From positions 1 to 12,547 of the forward strand of contig CAJQOB010000152.1 of the NCBI GenBank assembly GCA_905479845.1: DNA of 12,547 nucleotides, read 5' to 3'. How positions within the stretch are numbered: position 1 is the first letter of the stretch; each line of letters opens with the position of its first letter. A model generated the notes under the pieces. The model had not been told where the DNA came from, searched no databases, and saw only the letters and a list, made by a program, of their open reading frames with translations. Shown here piece after piece: positions 6,368 through 12,547 of the stretch. Origin of the DNA: an uncultured Flavobacteriales bacterium. GTDB taxonomy: Bacteria > Bacteroidota > Bacteroidia > Flavobacteriales_D > Crocinitomicaceae. Position numbers and translations under genes: made by a program.

Positions 6368-7408
6368 ATGAACAGCAAGAACATCGATGATTGGATTCGA
6401 AAGAAGCAAGAACGACGATTAAAGTCAACGCCCGACACGTTGTTTGCTGGAATCAAGTCTGGAGACAAAACAGCTTTAAGTGCTGGTATTACTTTGATTG
6501 AAAGTCAATTGTCGGAACATCGTGTTTTGGCGAATGCCTTAATTCAAAAATGTTTGCCCCTGAGCGGAGATTCAATTCGCATTGGAATTACTGGAGTTCC
6601 CGGTGTTGGGAAAAGTACCTTTATTGAGCACTTTGGTGGATTGTTTTCGAAAGAAGATGGAGGAGTGGCAGTTTTGGCCGTAGATCCATCGAGTGCCGTT
6701 TCAAGAGGAAGTATTTTGGGTGATAAAACTAGGATGAACGATCTTGCGGTAAATCCAAATGTATTCATTCGGCCTTCACCAGCGGGAGACACACTTGGGG
6801 GAGTTGCACAAAAGACGCGTGAAAGCATCATTTTGTGCGAAGCCGCAGGGCACAAAACAATTTTGGTTGAAACGGTTGGTGTTGGACAATCTGAAGTAAT
6901 GGTGAAATCCATGGTTGATTTCTTTTTACTGTTGATGCTCTCTGGAGCTGGAGACGAACTTCAAGGAATTAAGAAGGGAATCATGGAAATGGCGGATGCA
7001 CTTGTTATCACTAAAGCGGATGGTGACAATGTTCAAAAAGCGAAACTGGCCGCTAGAGAATATAAAAATGCTCTGCACCTATTTCCTCCGAATCCTAATG
7101 AGTGGATTCCACGTGTATTTACATGTAGCGCTTTAAACGGAGAGAACATGGATGAAGCTATGGAAACGATCAATTCATTTGAGAATCATGTGAAATTGAA
7201 TGGCTCTTTTGAGAAGAGCAGGAGGGAACAAGATAAAAAATGGCTTACGGAAACACTAAAGGAGTTGATCCTAAGTGGTTTCTTTGCTGATGCCGAATTA
7301 GTGGAGAAATTGAAAAGAAATGAACAGCGAGTGATTGATGGCGAAATATCGTCTTTCCAAGCTGCAGAAGAATTATACCAAGCATATCAAAATGGCAGAA
7401 GAATTTAA
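6368..7408 (+). CDS. meaB: MeaB-type GTPase, chaperone of methylmalonyl-CoA mutase
   Basis: 346-residue G3E P-loop GTPase of the MeaB/ArgK/MMAA family. Walker A is GVPGVGKST (76-84). DPSSAVSRGSILGDK (106-120) is a family signature, followed by RPSPAGDTLGGVAQKT (135-150), the G3 segment ETVGVGQSE (168-176) and the guanine-specificity motif TKADGDN (215-221). Thr instead of Asn in NKxD also occurs in human MMAA, so it is not a defect. The protein gates adenosylcobalamin loading and protects adenosylcobalamin-dependent mutases such as methylmalonyl-CoA mutase from inactivation. No mutase is in the window. The gene is divergent from the cobalamin-binding carH, which is thematically striking. Its last 17 bases overlap the S4-domain gene. 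Confidence 0.95.
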   Translation: MNSKNIDDWIRKKQERRLKSTPDTLFAGIKSGDKTALSAGITLIESQLSEHRVLANALIQKCLPLSGDSIRIGITGVPGVGKSTFIEHFGGLFSKEDGGVAVLAVDPSSAVSRGSILGDKTRMNDLAVNPNVFIRPSPAGDTLGGVAQKTRESIILCEAAGHKTILVETVGVGQSEVMVKSMVDFFLLLMLSGAGDELQGIKKGIMEMADALVITKADGDNVQKAKLAAREYKNALHLFPPNPNEWIPRVFTCSALNGENMDEAMETINSFENHVKLNGSFEKSRREQDKKWLTETLKELILSGFFADAELVEKLKRNEQRVIDGEISSFQAAEELYQAYQNGRRI

Positions 7409-7601
7409 AATCGAAGGACCTTACATTGAATTGATTCGACTGTTGAAGGTTGAAGGAATCGCAGAAACGGGAGGACATGCTAAGTTCATCGTCGATGAGG
7501 GAGAAGTGGTGCGCAATGGTGAAATCGAACTAAGAAAACGCGCAAAGTTAATTCCTGGAGATCGCATCGAAGTGCACGATCATGTAATTATCCTTACCTA
7601 A
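7392..7601 (+). CDS. small S4-domain RNA-binding protein (YbcJ/YaaA-like)
   Basis: 69 residues, essentially one S4 fold. The core IELIRLLKVEGIAETGGHAK (12-31) and the stretch VDEGEVVRNGEIELRKRAKL (34-53) match small YbcJ/YaaA-type proteins. The segment GDRIEVHDHVIIL closes the domain. Such stand-alone S4 proteins bind structured RNA and some associate with ribosomes or ribosome assembly; the RNA partner here is unknown. ATG 7392 sits inside the 3' end of meaB in another frame (17-base overlap) and starts at the family N-terminus; an upstream ATG at 7335 would add 19 non-homologous residues. The stop overlaps that of the convergent hydrolase by four bases in total. Confidence 0.88.
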   Translation: MAEEFKIEGPYIELIRLLKVEGIAETGGHAKFIVDEGEVVRNGEIELRKRAKLIPGDRIEVHDHVIILT

Positions 7602-8434
7602 TCAGGTAAATTTTTCATTTCTGGGCGCATGGCCTCAAAAGCGTTGTAAATACCAAGGTGTAAGGCGTCCCCATGATTTTGTTCTTTCAAAAATTTGTGT
7701 TCCAACAGTTTCATTGGATTGTCGGATTTCTTGAGCTTTTTGTATAGAGCTTTTGCGTCCTTTTTCATCACTTTCCCTTCTTCACCTACGGTGATGTAAA
7801 TCGATTTCTCCTCAGTGTAGGTTGCAAATTCCATGTCCAGTAGGGATTTGCCATTCCACCACAAACTTGGGCTTACAATGATGTATTTATCGAACATGTC
7901 TGGTCTTTTTGCCAAAATTTCCGTCGCCAACAAGCCACCCAACGACTGACCAATGATCGTTCTTTCGTCCGTTACTTTGTATGCGCTTTCAATGTATGGT
8001 TGCAACTCAGTTTCGAGGAAATTGATGAATGCTTCTGATCCTCCGGTTGTTGGAAAGTCCAATTTGTCTTGCTCGACTGTTGTCGGGAATGTGAAGTCGT
8101 GCTTGCGATCAATATTTTCAATACCAATAATAATGGACTCTTCTACCATGTTGATCCAAGGATACGATCCAAATTGAACTACTCCAGCAATGTGAATGAA
8201 GTCTTCATTTTGTGAACCATCCAAAAGGTAAATCACAGGATATTTGTCTGCGTTGTCTTGAGAATACCCATTCGGAAGGTAAATGTTCAGCATTCGATCT
8301 TGATTCAAAATGTTCGAATGAAATTCTAGACGTTCTCCGATGATAAAGGCCTGTTTGGTGGCTTCCTTTGCTTGTCCGAAAGAATTCAGAGCAAATACGC
8401 ATAGTACAAAAGAGAGTGTGAGATGAATTCGCAT
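7598..8434 (-). CDS. secreted alpha/beta-hydrolase of the esterase D/IroE family
   Basis: 278 residues with an N-terminal signal peptide (hydrophobic 4-18, cleavage likely near SFGQ-A, 18-22), so export to the periplasm or beyond is likely. The fold reads IYLPNGY (51-57), YPVIYLLDGSQ (65-75), the nucleophile elbow GQSLGG (162-167, Ser164) and NHGDALH (253-259), with His254 as the probable catalytic His. The acid may be among Glu218, Glu219 or Asp226. This is the PF00756-type esterase architecture, related to IroE/BesA siderophore hydrolases, acyltransferases and carboxylesterases; the substrate cannot be told. The gene is last in the minus-strand cluster, 76 bases after the frameshifted membrane gene. 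That gap has no clear promoter, only a TAATTTTT-like match. Confidence 0.88.
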   Translation of the reverse strand: MRIHLTLSFVLCVFALNSFGQAKEATKQAFIIGERLEFHSNILNQDRMLNIYLPNGYSQDNADKYPVIYLLDGSQNEDFIHIAGVVQFGSYPWINMVEESIIIGIENIDRKHDFTFPTTVEQDKLDFPTTGGSEAFINFLETELQPYIESAYKVTDERTIIGQSLGGLLATEILAKRPDMFDKYIIVSPSLWWNGKSLLDMEFATYTEEKSIYITVGEEGKVMKKDAKALYKKLKKSDNPMKLLEHKFLKEQNHGDALHLGIYNAFEAMRPEMKNLPD

Positions 8435-8510
8435 AATTAACTATGTTGCTGCCTGATGGCGGTGAAAAATTAGGTGAGTTAAATATCGGAAGAAATAACG
8501 GAATGAGACC

Positions 8511-8997
8511 TTACGATTTTCTATCCCTCGATGTGAAAGAAAGGATGGCAGTGCTAAATATGGTTCCGAGAATGAAACCAATTCCAAGGTAGCGAGCAGC
8601 ATGAATATTAGAAATGGATATTGAGTTTTGAATGCCTAAGAAGGACAAATCCCTCATTTCTGAAATCTCCATTCTGAGCGAATAGATATGAAAAGCCATC
8701 ATTCCTATTCCTGCAAGCAGAGTTGCTGGAACGATTAACAAAAAACACTTTGGTTTTCTGATCTTTTAGGACGAAATGAGAGAAAAGAAAAAGAGCTGGA
8801 AGGATTGAAATGACTGACGCAAAAGTAAGTGCTTTAGGTAAAATCCCAAGTAATTCGGAGGTCTGTAATTGGAGGTTTAAATCTTTAAAATGCCCCAATA
8901 CAAAGTGGAAAAAGCGCTCATGAAAAAGGTAGGCAACGATCCAGAGAATAATCATTGCGACGATTGTTATTCCAATTTTTTGTCCTCGATTCTTCAT
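8511..8997 (-). pseudogene. frameshifted four-helix membrane protein, unknown family
   Basis: Two frames join to make one protein. From ATG 8997 the first frame encodes a helix at about 9-25 and another at about 52-75, then becomes polar and unlike a membrane protein, ending at 8608. The neighbouring frame carries on with membrane segments to TAA at 8511. Removing one T from the run of six (plus-strand A6, 8740-8745) restores a single 161-residue product with helices near 9-25, 52-75, 84-105 and 136-154. The start forms an ATGA overlap with the upstream lipoprotein gene, indicating a once normal operon member. An indel error in the homopolymer, a recent null mutation or a slippage site are all possible. 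The uninterrupted first piece is 8608-8997 (129 residues); the second is about 8511-8741. I do not recognise the family. Confidence 0.7.
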
Positions 8998-9536
8998 AGC
9001 TTCCTCCATTCGGCAATTAACAACTCCCTCTTTTTTGGGTCCTCCAAAATTGCTTGAAGCCATGTTTGCGGACAATCAGTGGAATCGGTCATTTCTCTGT
9101 TCTGGTATTCCAAAAATGGTTCGAAATCATACCAATTCACTAAGTAAATCTTCGAAAGACAATACACGGCAACTTCCCCTGCTTTAGCGATAGCGAAAGG
9201 ACAAGTGTGAATGTGAGTGGTGGAAGTATCAGTAAATTGGCTAATGAGAAATTCTGTTAGGTCTTTTTTTGGATTCCTGAAAAATGGACGCCAATCCGGC
9301 CTTCCTTTTCGATGTTGGGTCAAAACGCAGCCTTCACCTCCAAAATGTCCATCTTTAACATATTGCCCACCAGTTAAGCAACCACCTTTTTCAAATACCA
9401 AAGATTGCCAGAGTGAATCTAAACCAAGGGTGTCAACAAAGTAAATGGTGTCAGGAGGAGAGTTCAATTTCGTTGCTGAATTTCCCGTACAGGAAAAACA
9501 AACAAGCAGCACAACGAAAAGAAGGGAGCGCTTCAT
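8994..9536 (-). CDS. Cys-rich putative lipoprotein, unknown function
   Basis: 180 residues. A short hydrophobic leader (4-15) ends in CFSC-TG, so lipidation at Cys16 is likely, and the polar 17-30 that follows suits a tethered outer- or inner-membrane lipoprotein; Cys13 and the CFS residues make the lipobox atypical. The mature part has five further cysteines (53, 70, 112, 126, 155) and several histidines (64, 75, 108, 110), including GGC-x16-C (51-70) and HIHTCPF (108-114). These may form disulfides or bind metal. I recognise no family. It is the second gene of the 10073 operon: its ATG directly follows the previous TAA (TAAATG), and its TGA overlaps the next ATG. Confidence 0.75.
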   Translation of the reverse strand: MKRSLLFVVLLVCFSCTGNSATKLNSPPDTIYFVDTLGLDSLWQSLVFEKGGCLTGGQYVKDGHFGGEGCVLTQHRKGRPDWRPFFRNPKKDLTEFLISQFTDTSTTHIHTCPFAIAKAGEVAVYCLSKIYLVNWYDFEPFLEYQNREMTDSTDCPQTWLQAILEDPKKRELLIAEWRKL

Positions 9537-10073
9537 TTAGAACAATTCTTGCAACTCCTTTTTCAAGATTTCAACAGTGATTTCAGAAGGCAATTGACCA
9601 ACTTCACCGACGATTTCGAAAATTTTAGCCGATAGATCCATTGCCATCGATGTAGCATCCATTTGCTTACCTGCTAGTTGAATAATTTTCAATGTCTCTT
9701 CTTTTGATTTCTTCACCATTTCCCAAGCGGCAGGGGAAACGAACAGTTGTTGAGCAATATTGTGTTCGTACTCTTCACGAATTGTTTCCAATAACTTTAC
9801 CTGAAAAGCCATCGCTGGCAATCCTGGATTGTGATGACGCATAACTAGGCTGTTCGGATGAATTCTTTCCAAGAATAGAACAGAACGTTGGTAGGCTTCC
9901 ATTCGAGAAGGAAGGAAAAACTCTTGTCGTTGCTTTTTCAATGTTTGAGTTAGTTCGATTTTCGCGTTTCGTACTTTAGCATCTGATTGCTGACGAAGAA
10001 AATAGATCGCGGTTAGCATTACCGCTCCAGCAGGAACAACGATTAATGCAATTTGAAAAATGATGGTTTCCAT
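9537..10073 (-). CDS. membrane-anchored DUF7935-like protein
   Basis: 178 residues with one N-terminal membrane helix (about 5-26) and a long, mostly helical cytoplasmic part (about 30-178). The block LPSRMEAYQRSVLFLERI (54-71), followed by HPNSLVMR, is typical of a conserved Bacteroidota protein of unknown function (DUF7935-type, from recall). The C-terminal half is rich in charged heptad-like stretches (94-110, 120-140, 165-178), suggesting helical packing or oligomerisation. No catalytic motif is seen. It leads a four-gene minus-strand cluster behind a perfect -7 element, so it is probably a structural or accessory membrane factor. The N-terminus is the first ATG after the promoter. Confidence 0.8.
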   Translation of the reverse strand: METIIFQIALIVVPAGAVMLTAIYFLRQQSDAKVRNAKIELTQTLKKQRQEFFLPSRMEAYQRSVLFLERIHPNSLVMRHHNPGLPAMAFQVKLLETIREEYEHNIAQQLFVSPAAWEMVKKSKEETLKIIQLAGKQMDATSMAMDLSAKIFEIVGEVGQLPSEITVEILKKELQELF

Positions 10074-10093
10074 ACTCGATTGTTTGTGTGTTA

Positions 10094-10101
10094 CAAATAT
10101 A
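10094..10101 (-). promoter_or_regulatory. -7 promoter element of the 10073 operon
   Basis: The minus strand reads TATATTTG, a perfect TAnnTTTG. The start would lie near 10087, about 14 bases before ATG 10073, the same geometry as at the crt operon. A TTTTTTG run ends 13 bases upstream, too close for a usual -33. The rest of the 158-base divergent gap (10074-10231) shows only weak matches for a symporter promoter, such as TACATTTA at 10206-10213. Confidence 0.55.
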
Positions 10102-10231
10102 GAATTCTAAGGCGCAAAAAAGTAACAGGTGGGCATCAAGATCAATCAAAAATACTCTTTCGCCGATTTGAACCTTTGAACCATCATTACTCGAAGTGAA
10201 AATCGTACATTTAACCTTCAAATAAACTTGG

Positions 10232-11752
10232 ATGTCTACAACCCTTATCGTTACAGTTTTAGTGCTTTATTTCGCTGTACTAGTCGGAATATCATATCTC
10301 ACCTCAAGACGAGCAAACAATGAGAGCTTCTTTCGTGGCGATAAGAAATCGCCTTGGTATTTGGTTTCCTTCGGAATGATTGGTGCTTCGTTGAGTGGGG
10401 TGACATTCCTATCGATCCCAGGTTGGGTGGGCGATGCAACGAAACAATTCAGCTACATGCAAGTAGTTTTTGGCTATTTGGTCGGCTATTTCATTGTGGC
10501 GTATGTGCTTTTACCGCTGTTCTACAAATCGAATGTGACGTCCATCTATGAGTACCTCAAAGATCGATTTGGTTTCTGGAGCTACAAAACAGGGGCATTT
10601 TTTTTCTTGATTTCTAGAATCATTGGAGCGTCGATTCGCCTGTTGCTAGTGGCAAATGTACTTCAGGTAATTTTATTTAATAAATGGGGGATTCCATTTG
10701 AAGTGACTGTCGTTATTTCCATCTTGTTGATTTGGATTTACACGAGTAGAGGAGGAATAAAAACGATTGTTTGGACTGATACACTTCAAACTTTATTCAT
10801 GCTATCGTCGGTTATTCTGACCGTATATTTTATTTCTGATGCTCTCGATCTGTCGGAAAAAGGTGGGGTTATTTCTACAGTGCAAGACAGCAAATACTCG
10901 CAAATGTTCTTCTTCGATGATTTCTTGGCAGGAAATAACTTTTGGAAGAGCTTCTTTGGAGGTATGTTTATCACAATCGGTATGACTGGTTTGGATCAGG
11001 ACATGATGCAGAAGAATCTGTCTTGTAGAAATATCAGCGACGCACAGAAAAACATGATCAGCATGGCAATAGTATTGGTTATAGTGAACCTCGTGTTCCT
11101 CGCTTTGGGAAGCTTGTTATACATGTATGCAGAAGCCAATATGCCTGAAGTCATTGATCAAATTGCGAATAAAGAACTTGGAAGCGATATGCTTTTCTCG
11201 AAAATAGCGATGAGCAAAGAAGTCGGGCCGATTGTCGGCGTGTTGTTTTTGCTTGGTTTGGTTGCGGCAGCGTATTCCAGTGCCGATTCAGCATTAACAT
11301 CACTGACGACTTCGTTTTCAATTGACTTTCTAGATCTAAAGAAACGACGAAGAGCAGAGCAGGAACGAACGCGTCGAAATGTACACATTGCGATGTCTGT
11401 GGTTCTCATATTGGTGATCATATTACTCAAATACACGACAGACACAGCCGCGATTTGGTTACTACTGAAATTTGCTGGTTTCACATACGGACCGCTCATT
11501 GGAATGTTCTTTTTTGGAATCATTTTCAAACGTTCTGTCCGCGATGGACTAGTGCCGATTATCTGCTTGGGATCTATTTCACTCATGGTATTTCTCTGGT
11601 ATTTCTCATTCGGAGGGCCAGGTGTGGCAGAAGGTCAGCCAGGATTGTTCGGTAATTACGCTTTTGGAATAGAAATGATCATTATCAATTCATTCTTTAC
11701 TTTTATGGGAATGTTGGCGTTTTCGACTAAAAAATCAACTGAAAATATTTAA
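10232..11752 (+). CDS. sodium:solute symporter (SSS family)
   Basis: 506 residues and about 13 membrane helices, the normal size of SSS (SLC5-like) Na+-coupled transporters in the cytoplasmic membrane. Signature stretches include SFFRGDKKSPWYLVSFGMIG (32-51), IGASIRL (131-137), YTSRGGIKTIVWTDTLQT (170-187), GLDQDMMQKNLS (253-264) and AAYSSADSALTSLTTSF (346-362). The last provides the Ser/Thr and backbone groups of the Na2 site in this family. The substrate (sugar, amino acid, sialic acid or other) cannot be fixed from sequence. Charged loop KKRRRAEQERTRR (370-382) faces the cytosol. The GlmU-related gene starts 2 bases after the stop, so the two are probably co-transcribed; an amino-sugar substrate would fit but is unproven. 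Confidence 0.92.
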   Translation: MSTTLIVTVLVLYFAVLVGISYLTSRRANNESFFRGDKKSPWYLVSFGMIGASLSGVTFLSIPGWVGDATKQFSYMQVVFGYLVGYFIVAYVLLPLFYKSNVTSIYEYLKDRFGFWSYKTGAFFFLISRIIGASIRLLLVANVLQVILFNKWGIPFEVTVVISILLIWIYTSRGGIKTIVWTDTLQTLFMLSSVILTVYFISDALDLSEKGGVISTVQDSKYSQMFFFDDFLAGNNFWKSFFGGMFITIGMTGLDQDMMQKNLSCRNISDAQKNMISMAIVLVIVNLVFLALGSLLYMYAEANMPEVIDQIANKELGSDMLFSKIAMSKEVGPIVGVLFLLGLVAAAYSSADSALTSLTTSFSIDFLDLKKRRRAEQERTRRNVHIAMSVVLILVIILLKYTTDTAAIWLLLKFAGFTYGPLIGMFFFGIIFKRSVRDGLVPIICLGSISLMVFLWYFSFGGPGVAEGQPGLFGNYAFGIEMIIINSFFTFMGMLAFSTKKSTENI

Positions 11753-11754
11753 CA

Positions 11755-12547
11755 ATGAACATCACACTCCACGATAACGAAAGTTGGCTGAAATTCGCCC
11801 CTCTCACACTTACACGCCCAATTGGGAATTTGAGAATGGGCATTTTAACAAATGATGAACGCTGGAAGCTTTTCTTTCCGAGAGCCGAAATTGGATTCAA
11901 ATCAGAAGATTTTTTGGCCGGGAGATTTCCAAATGTAGGCGGAACAGAAATGAATGCCTGCGTGATTTTAAATAGGGAACTCGCCGATGCGATTATTCAA
12001 TTGGGAGAGAACCAAGAGTTGTATTGCGATCAGTGCTGGATTGCTAGAAACGGTGATGGTTCGAACAAAGTAAAATTCACAGGAAAGTTAATCGTGATTT
12101 CAGAAAGATGGAACCTTTACCAGATGAATGGTGAAGCCTTGATAAATGATTTTGAAATGATGAGCGAGGGCAAAACTTCTCAAGCTCTGTCCAATTCAAA
12201 TCGAGTAATTGGAGATCCGGACTTGATTTTCTTGGAAGAGGGAGCAAAAGTGGAAGCATCCATTTTGAATACTATGAATGGTCCAATTTACGTTGGTAGA
12301 AATGCTGAAATCATGGAAGGGTCAATTGTTCGAGGCCCCTTTGCAATGAACGAAAGCAGTGCTTTGAAACTTGGAACGAAAATCTATGGACCGACAACTT
12401 TAGGACCTCATTGTAAGGTTGGAGGAGAGGTGAATAATTGCATTTTCCAATCGTACTCGAATAAAGGTCACGATGGATTTTTAGGGAATTCACTCATTGG
12501 AGAGTGGTGCAACCTTGGAGCGGATACGAATTCGTCTAACTTGAAAA
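11755..12547 (+). CDS. GlmU-related nucleotidyl/acetyltransferase, 3' end missing
   Basis: The right edge cuts this gene; 264 residues are visible from ATG 11755. The N-terminal part begins with FAPLTLTRPIGNLRMGI (14-30), the typical start of the Bacteroidota GlmU-like family (TIGR03991-type, from recall). From about 167 a left-handed beta-helix of hexapeptide repeats appears: YVGRNAEIMEGSIVRGPF (179-196) and TKIYGPTTLGPHCKVGGEV (208-226). QSYSNKGHDGFLGNSLIGEW (232-251) follows and resembles the GlmU acetyltransferase active-site region. The likely role is UDP-N-acetylglucosamine formation or a related sugar-nucleotide step in the cytosol, feeding cell-wall synthesis; the classical LAAGxGTRM pyrophosphorylase motif is not seen. 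Its start lies 2 bases after the symporter stop. Confidence 0.88.
   Translation, partial: MNITLHDNESWLKFAPLTLTRPIGNLRMGILTNDERWKLFFPRAEIGFKSEDFLAGRFPNVGGTEMNACVILNRELADAIIQLGENQELYCDQCWIARNGDGSNKVKFTGKLIVISERWNLYQMNGEALINDFEMMSEGKTSQALSNSNRVIGDPDLIFLEEGAKVEASILNTMNGPIYVGRNAEIMEGSIVRGPFAMNESSALKLGTKIYGPTTLGPHCKVGGEVNNCIFQSYSNKGHDGFLGNSLIGEWCNLGADTNSSNLK

Noticed and set aside
8740..8745. Programmed frameshifting at the T6 run
   Set aside because: The needed shift is +1 (or -2), while the common slippery-run mechanism is -1, and no stimulating hairpin was evident; an indel is simpler, though not excluded.
11158..11586. 142-codon minus-strand open frame inside the symporter
   Set aside because: It is antisense to conserved membrane helices, with low-complexity Ser/Lys-rich translation and no recognisable features.

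Overview
The window looks like a chromosomal segment of a pigmented member of the Bacteroidota, probably order Flavobacteriales (a Crocinitomicaceae/Cryomorphaceae-type organism is my best guess, from inference only). The evidence is the A+T-rich sequence, -7 promoter elements of the Bacteroidota form TAnnTTTG, a two-domain CrtYcd-type lycopene cyclase beside CruF, and the GlmU-related transferase of the Bacteroidota type at the right edge. Genes are packed very tightly: no gene-free stretch reaches 300 bases (the longest, 10074-10231, is 158), and three gene ends meet or overlap their neighbours convergently or abut exactly. I saw no tRNA, rRNA, CRISPR array, insertion sequence or clear hairpin terminator.

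Layout. (1) Bases 2-241 (+): the C-terminal end of a SpoIIE/PP2C-type phosphatase cut by the window edge. (2) Bases 5308-242 (-): a seven-gene carotenoid operon read in the order crtI, crtB, idi, cruF, crtZ, lycopene cyclase (crtYcd type), metallophosphoesterase. Nearly every junction is a 4-base ATGA or 1-base TAATG overlap. (3) Bases 6274-5405 (-): a MerR-type regulator with a C-terminal cobalamin-binding region, of the CarH/LitR photoreceptor class. (4) Bases 6368-7601 (+): meaB, the GTPase chaperone of adenosylcobalamin-dependent mutases, divergent from the regulator and overlapping a small S4-domain RNA-binding protein gene. (5) Bases 10073-7598 (-): a four-gene cluster coding for a membrane-anchored DUF7935-like protein, a Cys-rich lipoprotein, a four-helix membrane protein that is frameshifted in this sequence, and a secreted alpha/beta-hydrolase. 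(6) Bases 10232-12547 (+): a sodium:solute symporter followed 2 bases later by the GlmU-related gene, which runs off the right edge.

How the genes work together. Idi balances IPP and DMAPP. CrtB condenses geranylgeranyl diphosphate to phytoene, CrtI desaturates it to lycopene, the CrtYcd-type enzyme cyclises one or both ends, CrtZ hydroxylates the beta ring, and CruF hydrates an acyclic psi end. This set predicts a monocyclic, 3- and 1'-hydroxylated carotenoid of the saproxanthin/myxol type, but no separate CrtD-type 3',4'-desaturase is in the window. The adjacent CarH-like protein carries the Wx9EH light-sensing motif. Dyads of the form TTTGT-N5-ACAAA cover the crt promoter and (in weaker form) the regulator's own promoter, so light-relieved repression of the operon together with autoregulation is a reasonable model. 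That model is inference from sequence and known homologues; the dyads themselves are directly visible.
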